Made by a program: the position numbers and the translations under genes. Source: Chara braunii (lineage: Eukaryota; Streptophyta; Charophyceae; Charales; Characeae). Taken from it: a DNA stretch of 26,763 nt. Shown here in pieces: positions 20,310-26,763 of this stretch. Under the pieces are notes generated by a model, which saw nothing but the letters and a program-made list of their open reading frames with translations, was not told the origin of the DNA and searched no databases. Position 1 is the first letter of the stretch. Each line of letters starts with the position of its first letter. The DNA lies in NCBI GenBank assembly GCA_003427395.1, contig BFEA01000074.1:3120497-3147259 (forward strand), in the 5' to 3' direction.

Positions 20310-21329
20310 GGGAGGAAAGATGGAATTAAGATTTGCATCGACTCACCCTTTTTTAGGAAAATAGTCACTGGGTCAAAAATAAAATACAAGCCCAAGGGGG
20401 TGAAGAAAAATCCACTGACAGTCTTAATAGAGAAAGATTATGATCAAGCATTGGAAAAGGAAAGGAAAATTATAAGAGCATTGAGGGAATCAACAAAACT
20501 GGAGAATAGGGTCACCAAAGAAAGGTTTGACACAATGAAGATAGACTCGGATCAATTTATCCTGCCTAAAGAGAAATAATATATCTTCAAAATGTGTCAG
20601 GAATTCTCTGGTGCTTTCTCCTTTAATGATGAAGAGAGAGGACGGTTGGACGTGGACATGATCAAGATGGTCAAGATATGAACAATTGATCATGTTCCAT
20701 GGAATGACAGACCAACCAAGTACGCCTTGAAGGAAGAGGCAGAAGTTGTGAAGTATCTTGACAAAAAGATTGCATCTAACGTTGCTGAACCTGCTGATGG
20801 ACCGTATGCTAACCACTGGTTTTGTTTCTGGAAACCAGGGGGCGGACAAAGATGGATACAAAATCTCCATAAGCTCAATTCTGTGACGGTACGTGACGCA
20901 GGTAGTCTTCCTTATGCTGATCTCCTCNCTGAATCCTTTGCTGGTCGATGTATTTATTCTCTAGTTTATCTGTATTCTGACTATGATCAGTTCCCTATTG
21001 ACCCCACTAGCCGACCAATGACTGGCATGCACACGCCGAGGGGGCTTGTTCAAATGTGTGTAGTACCTCAGGGCTGGACTAATGGAGTAGCAGTGGTTCA
21101 AAGGGATATGCTCAAAGTCATGCATGATATTTCTCCTGAAATAACCAGTCCCTGCATTGATGATAATCATGTAAAAGGACCCTTGGTAAGAGATGAGACT
21201 TTGGTCGCAGGGGGAGTCAGAAAGTTTATCTGGGAACATGCTGAGGGTGTAAAGATGGTCCTAGAGAGACTTCGGAAGTATAATATGACTTCCAGTGGAC
21301 CAAAGTCCCTTCTCTTCCAACCAGAGTGA
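20310..21329 (+). pseudogene. pol: Ty3/Gypsy reverse transcriptase, fingers and palm, broken
   Basis: Copies element RNA into DNA. Frame 20310-21329 carries the linker and RT N-terminus, with in-frame stops TAA 20577-20579 and TGA 20679-20681, then a 200-residue open stretch. Recognisable motifs include WIQNLHKLNSVTV (fingers), LYSDYDQFPID (catalytic motif A, first Asp), PQGWTN (motif B), and CIDDNHVKGP with the paired Asp codons at 21159-21164. The residue before IDD is Cys, where F or Y is usual. VRKFIWEH follows, a signature of the fungal-type lineage. One N lies at 20928. The frame ends in TGA at 21327-21329, caused by a frameshift, since coding resumes in the next frame without a gap. 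Confidence 0.85.
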
Positions 21330-21790
21330 TAATCTTGAGCTTCAGATGTTTCTCTAAGGGTAGGAGTCCAGATCCCAAGAAGATAGACAATATCTTGAAC
21401 TGGTATCTGCCTCTCAAAAAAGTGACAGATGTTAGGAGCTTCTTGGGAGTCTGCGGATTCTGGAGGATTTTTAGTCCTCATTTTGCTGCCTCTGCAGAGC
21501 CTCTGAGAGAAATGGTAAGGCAAGGTGCTAACTTAGCATGGAATGATAAAAAACAAGCTGCAGCAGAAACGTTGCAAGAAAAACAAAGAGATGGTGGTGT
21601 GGTGCTGGGAGTGCCATATTATGATGATGAGGAGACAAGACCTTTCATCATTGAGGCGGATGGAGGACCCGTTGCTCTGGGTGGATTGCTCATTCAAAAA
21701 GATGAAAATGAGAGAGAAAACCCCCTGAGATTTGAGAGTAGAACCCTCAATTCTACTGAAAGAGGCTACACCGAATTTAGGTGGAGCTAC
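21326..21790 (+). pseudogene. pol: RT thumb/connection and start of RNase H, frameshifted
   Basis: Continues the polyprotein one frame over from the RT palm. It contains GRSPDPKKIDNILNW and VTDVRSFLGVCGFWRIF, the standard Gypsy RT connection, then an RNase H-like segment around PFIIEADGG, where the usual catalytic D(A/S)S is ADG. The end near 21779-21790 changes frame again: the reading after ERGYTEF degrades while the +1 frame picks up ELLSII. RNase H removes the RNA strand during reverse transcription. Confidence 0.8.
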
Positions 21791-22224
21791 TGTCAATCAT
21801 CCATAGCCTCAGGTGCTTCAGGCACTACGTTTTAGGAAGGAGATTCATCCTGAGGACTGATGCACCTGTTGTGATAGGTGTCATTAAGAAGCACCAACAT
21901 GTAGATCAAACAGTCAGCAGGTGGATCACTTTCATCTGGACATATGATTTCAAACTGGAAGAAATCCCCACAGAGAAAAATAAAGCGGATGGCTTAAGCC
22001 GGATTGAGTGGCGAGAAGAAGAAGAAGATGTGAATGAAACAATTGAAGAATTTGTCTATGTTGATAATTTCCTTAATGAAAAGGATGATAAGGATTATGA
22101 GGCACCATGCTCCTACAAGTGGAGTCTGTGGCCAGAAGAGAGAGACAGTTGGGGAGAAATCCCAAGTACATACGTTTATGAATTGATTCTTGGGAAAGAG
22201 GAAGAAGATGAACCGAACGATTGA
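21781..22224 (+). pseudogene. pol: RNase H C-terminus and acidic linker
   Basis: Opens with ELLSIIHSLRCFRHYVLG and LRTDAP, then RWITFIWTYDFKLEEIPTEK and KADGLSR, which close Gypsy RNase H domains. An acidic Glu/Asp tether of about 70 residues follows. The frame stops at TGA 22222-22224, but the same frame continues into the integrase, so the stop is a point mutation rather than a frameshift. Confidence 0.8.
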
Positions 22225-22614
22225 TATACCAGAGTTAACACAGCAGCAGTGGCTGCTCATGAGATTGGGCAAAGTTCAGGTTCAAATGAAGAAGAAGAGA
22301 ATGAAAAGAAGGAAGAAGAGATATTTTTCTTCTTTGAAGAATATGATGAAAATTATCAAGAGATTGACAGAAAGATGGAAAGGGAGCAACTAAAAGAATA
22401 TTACTGTAAGGATTCAAGGAATAAATTCAGATTGAAGAGAGGACATGTCTTTGTGGATGGTAAGGGAGGTTTACCTTTGCTAAGAGTGGTCTGTGGTAAA
22501 GAGAGACAGTTAGAGATAATTGCTGCTCTACATGAGGGGGTTGCTGGTAGCCACAGGGCTGCTGAGGCTACCTACTCCAAGACTGTCAAACTCTACTTCT
22601 GGCCTGACATGTGA
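22225..22614 (+). pseudogene. pol: Acidic tether and integrase zinc-binding domain
   Basis: Runs in the same frame as the segments on both sides. A long Glu/Lys/Phe tract (EEEENEKKEEEIFFFF, about 22285-22335) precedes the integrase N-terminal zinc-binding region. ALHEGVAGSHRAAEATYSK supplies the two His and FWPDM closes the segment before TGA at 22612-22614. The matching Cys pair lies just after the stop, so the nonsense mutation splits the HHCC finger. Confidence 0.8.
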
Positions 22615-22617
22615 GAC

Positions 22618-23640
22618 ATGATTTTCAGATACTGTAAATCATGTGTCTTATGTCAGAAGAGGTGTACCACAAGGATGATTGAACCGCTGTTCTGCACAAT
22701 CCTATTAGAGCCAGGTAGTAGAGTCCATCTGGATCTCATCACTATACCTCAAGACAAGGGTGAGATGAGATACATACTAAATATGAGAGAGAATTTCTCA
22801 GGATACGTTGAGGCAAGAACTCTGAAAAAGAAGACTGTCGAGCAAGTGGCTGATTGGATAGAGGAAGTCTATCTAAGGTATCCTTTTATCAGAGAATTTG
22901 TCTCAGACAGAGGATCAGAATTGAGAAATGAGGTCGTCAGAAAAATTACACTCAGATTGGGTGTCAGAATTCGGTATGTGACTACTTACCATCCTCAAGC
23001 GAATGCACCTGTTGAAAGAGGCCACAAAACTCAGAAAGATTCATTGGCCAAGTGGTGTGAAGGGAAACTTAGTTACTGGCTAAAGGTGTTAAGAGCTTCT
23101 GTATATGCTGATAATATGACAGTCAAGAGGACTACTGGTTATGCACCTTTTACACTGTGGTATGACCATTATGCTACGCTACCAATTAAGAGTATTGTCA
23201 AGACATGGTCAAGTCAAGAAAGTGACAGGGATTATTCAATTGCAGAACTCCTTCAGATCAGAATGAGGCAGATATTTGAAGTANATCAGGCAGTGNTGGA
23301 TGCAGCAGAGAGAATGACATCCANCAGACTATCAGATCAAGAAAGATGGAACAAGAAAANATATATAGGAAAANAGAAATTGAAGATTGGAGATGTTGTC
23401 CTTCTGTTTGACAGTTCTCTTGAGACGCAATGGACTAAAAGGTTGGAGCCCAGATGGCTTGGTCCCTACAGAATCACAGGGGAAGCAGAGGGCAAGGTTT
23501 ATGAGAGCTCGGAAATGGACGGATCCAGAGTTCACGACATGGTGTCAGGGTCAAGACTTCGTAAGTTCATCTTCAGGGACCCTGACTTGATCCCTACAGT
23601 GACACCAAAGAGAGGGAAGAAAAGTCAACCATCCAAGTAA
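22618..23640 (+). CDS. pol: Ty3/Gypsy integrase, catalytic core and C-terminus, open
   Basis: Integrase inserts element cDNA into host DNA. This 340-codon frame begins with the CVLC pair of the zinc finger. The catalytic triad is complete: Asp39 (VHLDL), Asp97 (FVSDRGSEL) and Glu133 (PVERGH), giving D-x57-D-x35-E. The 'YHPQAN.PVERGH' and 'TTGYAPFTLWY' segments match the fungal-type lineage, and a GPY/F-like SH3 module (RWLGPYRITG) lies near residue 280. The end is Lys-rich with a normal TAA. Six Ns give unknown or ambiguous residues near 220-260. It is the 3' part of a larger Pol split by upstream stops, so it is listed as a frame and not as an independently expressed gene. The first ATG is simply the first Met after the stop. 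Confidence 0.85.
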   Translation: MIFRYCKSCVLCQKRCTTRMIEPLFCTILLEPGSRVHLDLITIPQDKGEMRYILNMRENFSGYVEARTLKKKTVEQVADWIEEVYLRYPFIREFVSDRGSELRNEVVRKITLRLGVRIRYVTTYHPQANAPVERGHKTQKDSLAKWCEGKLSYWLKVLRASVYADNMTVKRTTGYAPFTLWYDHYATLPIKSIVKTWSSQESDRDYSIAELLQIRMRQIFEVXQAVXDAAERMTSXRLSDQERWNKKXYIGKXKLKIGDVVLLFDSSLETQWTKRLEPRWLGPYRITGEAEGKVYESSEMDGSRVHDMVSGSRLRKFIFRDPDLIPTVTPKRGKKSQPSK

Positions 23641-23741
23641 GAGAACGGTCATAGAGGACTGAGAAAGAGTACAGTAAGACACTGAGATAGTGAGGCTCAG
23701 TTATCAGCAGACAATGATCATCCTTGCATAGTCTTTTCAAC

Positions 23742-23815
23742 ATTTCAGTTTCAGTATTTCAGATTCAGTACTTCAGTTTCAGCAATTCAGTTTCAATACT
23801 TCAGTTTTCAGCAAG
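23742..23815. repeat. 14-bp tandem repeat, about 5 units
   Basis: ATTTCAGTTTCAGT-type units (ATTTCAGATTCAGT, ACTTCAGTTTCAGC, AATTCAGTTTCAAT, ACTTCAGTTTTCAGC) run consecutively 100 bp after the integrase stop. Confidence 0.75.
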
Positions 23816-24037
23816 TCATTTTATTACCTATTTCAACAANCAACTAAGTTAATGAGACTATATCTTTGATGCAGCGCTGCAGTCGTTCCGTGAGTGTCAA
23901 ACCCTGAGAGTGGGGAGTANCTCTGNGTACAGTTCTGGGAGCNTTGACANAGTGTCAAGATCTGTGAAACCCATGNNTGTGGCACATCAAATGATATAAG
24001 CAGTATTATNCTTATCACAAAGAGAAAGCATGANGNN

Positions 24038-24205
24038 CATAAAGAAGTTCAGTTCTGTCTGATTGAAAGTTATCAGCAGAAGGACTTCGTGTNTCTGACT
24101 AAGTTGTCCATCCAAGANATTCGGACGAGGGCAGGCATAAANAANTTCAGCTTTNCTTGACTGAGAGTGGTCAGTNNAGGNACTTCGTGCTTCTTGGCTA
24201 AGGGT
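24038..24205. repeat. 98-bp direct repeat, two degenerate copies
   Basis: CATAAAGAAGTTCAG at 24038 recurs at 24136 with two Ns. Both are followed, after about 45 bp, by an ACTTCGTG...CTAAG block. Several Ns limit the comparison. Confidence 0.6.
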
Positions 24206-24251
24206 CTGTCTTCACTCAGATGAGTNNCTCTNAGATCANTGTTTNNGTATT

Positions 24252-24440
24252 TCCTTGAGACTGACGGAACGTCTNTTGGAAAAGAAATCCCAGTTGAGGN
24301 ANGGGACCTCTCTGNGGCTAGCACTANGTTCTTTGCTTGAGACTGAAGGGAGGTNTCTTGCGAACTCTTAGTGTTGGCTANCATNTTATTGTTNAGTGCC
24401 TCTTGAGACTGACNNGACGTNTCTTGAGAGATGTTTGTTC
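24252..24440. repeat. Spaced repeat of a CTTGAGACTGA motif, three copies
   Basis: CTTGAGACTGACGGAACGTCT-type blocks start near 24253, 24335 and 24402 (spacings of about 82 and 67 bp), each followed by a TTG-containing tail. Ns fall inside each copy. Confidence 0.6.
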
Positions 24441-25302
24441 TGTTATGGGGCNTGGGCAGTCTGCTCGTGGGTTATGATATGCTTGCCTGACTGTCTGTGC
24501 CTGGGGTTTTCTTCTCTAACCTAAGGATGCNTTGATTGTCAGGGCCAGCNAGAGCNTTACCGCAGTAGGTTGCAATCTNGTGNGGTCAGTAGGTCCCCGN
24601 CGCGAGTGTCGAATTNCGTAGTCGACTGAGGCTAAGGCTCCGGGAGTCTGGCCCATGAGGTCGAAAGGGGTCAGTTGGAACCCTACCGAAGTCAGAGGTT
24701 GCAATCCAGCGTGGTTAGCTAGAGCCTGAAACTGTGGTTAGACCGGGTCCCTTGTTCAGAAATTTGGGTAGGGCAGCCAGCGCCCTTGGCCAAAAACTGG
24801 TAAGTGAGCCGGTCCCTGACCGCAGTGGTCNNATCCGGGTTNGGGACAGTTTGACTNANGNGACGTCTACTGTCATAGGGCGACCANACCCGCTATANNC
24901 TGGGTGTCCTNGCAAGAGTGNCAAANGGCTNTCATACTCGAGTANNGGGTATGATTGGTCCTGACCTGGAGGCAGGTCAAAGGGGNTGTCAAGACAAATG
25001 GTCTGACTAGTCATGGCCTGAGGCGGGCCGAATGAGGTATGNCAGACAGACGGGACGTCTGACATTCCTGGCCAGTGGTGGGNNGAAATCAAGGCAATCA
25101 ATAAACTCTGGGTGTGAAGAGTTGTTATGTGTTAATTATTATTTATTATTTTATTTATGAGTTTTTACTTTAGTTTGTTAATGCTTGACTGCTGGTTGTN
25201 AGATGGTTTGCTTACTGGGGCATGGTTGTTGTCTGTGGGACTTGCTGATTTTGCAGGTATGCAAGTACTTATTTGAAGTTCCCANACCAGANAAAAGGAA
25301 AA
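24441..25302. other. N-rich 3' non-coding region
   Basis: GC-rich sequence with many single Ns and no supported gene. GGTTGCAATC appears twice (about 24570 and 24698) in similar contexts, perhaps another degenerate repeat. The frames on both strands are short and contain many unknown residues. Confidence 0.4.
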
Positions 25303-25460
25303 AGGGTTTGGTATCCTCTCCCCTTTCATCTGAGAAGTTGAGAAGACACCTCACTCATACCAGAGAAAGAAAACAAGGGTTTGGTATTCTCACTAGGTGC
25401 TCGAGAGGCTGAGAAGGCGTTTCACTCAGACCTGAACAAGAAAGAGGGTTTGGTATGCCC
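25303..25460. repeat. ~71-bp tandem repeat, three copies
   Basis: AGGGTTTGGTAT starts at 25303, 25376 and about 25445. The first two intervals share a GAGAAG(T/G)...GAGAAGRC(A/G)...TCACTCA block. This is the fourth separate repeat family between integrase and the right LTR-like copy. Confidence 0.65.
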
Positions 25461-25729
25461 TATTTCCAGCATGGCGGACAGAATGAGTACCCTCGTTATT
25501 GGGGTCATCTCTGGCATGGATGTCTGATCAAGAGCTAAGGTAATCTCCATTTAAGAGACCAACAGTCGAACAGGTCAAACAAGCAGACAAAATCCTTCTT
25601 AAAATTTTATTTGGTGGCCGACAAGCGGCCTGGTTCACAAGGAACCTGCATCCCTGGCTTTAAGGAAGCCAAACTCTCAGGCCTGGGATGCTACAAAGTG
25701 GACTGAACTGAAAATTTTATGAGCTGAAA

Positions 25730-26206
25730 TCAGACNNAAAAGGCTGAGAAGAANTCATGCTTATACAGAACGTAAAAGATGGCNATGAGTTCGAGCTGGA
25801 AAAGAAAGAGAAGAAAGAAGATGCTGAANANAATGAAGTGATTAGGGTGATGGGGTGATGAGACANCACATGNGACAGAGGGGGGNGGAGCCGGCACTAT
25901 GGCTTTGCTTACTGCAGGAGTGGAGGGAGCCCTAGGGATGTAAGGAGGTGAAGAAGCGCTGNGGGTANCATAGCGCGCNTCAAATTTCTTGCGAAGNAAC
26001 TNCATCCTGTCAGGAGATGGANTTCTCTCGTACCACCCTCCTAACGGGTAGCGGGGATGTGGCCTTAAGCGGCCATAGNCTCGCGGCTCCTCTTCTTCCT
26101 CCTCCTCAGGGCTATAATCCCGCCNTGCCNTAGNTGGTGGTTCTTCCTTTGNTTTCCCTCCTCTTCCTCCCCTTCCTCTATCCTGACCGCGNCGTGCCTC
26201 ACNCAT
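25730..26206 (-). CDS. Possible minus-strand gene with RGG-like N-terminus
   Basis: A 158-codon minus-strand frame opens with ATG at 26206 in fair context (A at -3). The N-terminus contains RGQDRGRGGRGGK, an RGG-box-like, potentially RNA-binding stretch. A run of seven Glu (PEEEEEEEP), a basic/aromatic part (YGRLRPHPRYPLGGWYER) and a Pro/Ser-rich part follow. Composition becomes hydrophobic and implausible past about residue 110, so the true 3' end may be a splice site or decay. A TATA-like GTATAAAA lies about 395 bp upstream. No family is recognised. It is opposite in strand to the Gypsy genes. At least 15 Ns weaken it. Alternatives are the first ORF of a second element or a chance open frame in a charged region. 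Confidence 0.4.
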   Translation of the reverse strand: MXEAXRGQDRGRGGRGGKXKEEPPXXAXRDYSPEEEEEEEPRXYGRLRPHPRYPLGGWYERXPSPDRMXXLRKKFXARYXTXSASSPPYIPRAPSTPAVSKAIVPAXPPSVXCXVSSPHHPNHFIXFSIFFLLFLFQLELXAIFYVLYKHXFFSAFXV

Positions 26207-26669
26207 GGTGCACGAGAGGTGGATCTAGCACCGAGAGCTACNACCGAGAAAGCTNTGCAAGCAAAGATTATAATGAAGGGATGGATCNGGAAAGACGNAA
26301 GTAGAAGAATGCTAAGAAAATAGANTCGGAGAAAATAACCACGTTAGCTAAGAGGGACTANAGCATGCTACGTGAAGCTTAGCGCTGAGAGGGATGGGTA
26401 ACGCGGANAAACGACAAACGCAGAAAAGNGGAAGCTGAAGCTGAGAAAGAAAAATCAGCGCTNAGAGAAGAAACGCGCGCTAGGAGAAGAAGTGAGTACC
26501 GAGGGAGAGAGTGAGCGCTAACTGCGCAGAACCGCAGTGTAGGTTTCACAGNGAGTCGCAAAAGAGAACGAATGAAAGCGCTGCTTGCTTGTACTGGTTT
26601 TATACTGGAAGTGCGATGCGTTTTGAGCGTTTTGACCCAGCGGGGACGCTGGGTGGGGGTTNGGTATTA
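26207..26669. other. Leader/promoter-like region between the minus ORF and the right LTR-like copy
   Basis: No ORF is supported. On the minus strand it would be the 5' untranslated region of the 25730-26206 frame. The bases just left of 26670 (GGGTGGGGGTT, about 26651-26661) are G-rich like a polypurine tract but are not directly abutting. Confidence 0.35.
26598..26605 (-). promoter_or_regulatory. TATA-like box on the minus strand
   Basis: GTATAAAA on the minus strand, about 395 bp upstream of the ATG at 26206. A start about 30 bp downstream would give a 5' leader of roughly 365 nt. Confidence 0.3.
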
Positions 26670-26763
26670 TGTCGGAGGGCGCGGTATCCCGAGCCTCCTC
26701 TGTGTACCAAATTCCTGCTTGGTACCAGTCCTCGCTCCGAAGCTCGGCCTATAGACGTGTCCT
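26670..26763 (+). mobile_element. LTR-like sequence, right copy, cut by window end
   Basis: Identical to 13057-13150 except at 26693. It starts at the same TG and is preceded by different bases (TATTA versus GCCGC). It is probably the 3' LTR partner of the left copy; the alternative is two independent insertions of one family. The target-site duplication and true length lie beyond the window. Confidence 0.6.

Larger units (their letters stand above)
18051..23640 (+). mobile_element. Degenerate Ty3/Gypsy LTR retrotransposon body
   Basis: Domain order is Gag(CCHC)-PR-RT-RH-IN, which defines Ty3/Gypsy (in Copia elements integrase precedes RT). All domains lie on the plus strand within about 5.3 kb. 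I count at least seven in-frame stops and four frame changes. The 5' LTR is only a candidate and no 3' LTR partner is seen, so the right boundary is taken as the end of integrase. Confidence 0.75.

Noticed and set aside
26640-26669. Primer-binding site for a minus-strand element left of 26670
   Set aside because: The minus-strand sequence after the LTR edge reads TAATACC and lacks the TGG expected at a PBS.

Overview
The window is repeat-rich eukaryotic DNA and holds no gene I can assign to the host with confidence. Almost everything recognisable is LTR-retrotransposon sequence, the debris of such elements, satellite-like arrays or a small DNA transposon. The best-preserved piece is a Ty3/Gypsy gag-pol. 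Its RT region (a 'DD...KGP' catalytic loop, then 'KFIWEH') and its integrase ('YHPQAN.PVERGH') resemble the Gypsy lineage I know best from basidiomycete fungi. A fungus, probably a basidiomycete, is therefore my best guess. Related elements also occur in mosses and streptophyte algae, and one primer-binding site here looks like plant tRNA-Asp, so the host is not settled.

Layout, left to right. (1) About 1-8.3 kb: the remains of a large LTR element on the minus strand. An LTR edge lies at 7780 with a tRNA-Asp-like primer-binding site at 7760-7776. Next comes a 1.6-kb AT-rich leader with six ~84-bp hairpin repeats, then a long, nonsense-riddled coding region of unknown function from 6162 down to about 1.5 kb. 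That coding region contains an old ~1.1-kb module duplication and a younger 330-bp tandem duplication. No reverse transcriptase is visible in it. (2) 8.3-13.05 kb: non-coding sequence with a 62-bp minisatellite (9317-10400). A 520-bp MITE-like element (9627-10146) interrupts the array exactly at a unit junction. (3) 13057 to the right edge: two copies of one LTR-like sequence (13057 and 26670, 93 of 94 bases identical) bracket about 13.6 kb. The bracketed stretch holds a 465-bp assembly gap, a 13-bp minisatellite and a candidate LTR/PBS at 18051-18314. It also holds the broken Ty3/Gypsy gag-PR-RT-RH-IN (about 18.4-23.64 kb), a 3' zone of several tandem-repeat families, and a possible minus-strand gene with an RGG-like N-terminus (25730-26206).

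The Gypsy body is a pseudogene. Gag, protease, RT and RNase H are split by in-frame stops and at least four frame changes, yet the integrase core is open and keeps its D,D-35-E triad. The outer LTR-like pair looks much younger than the coding region between the copies, which is the main structural puzzle. Isolated Ns are scattered from 17.47 kb rightwards and are dense after 23.28 kb, so some apparent disruptions there may reflect sequence quality.
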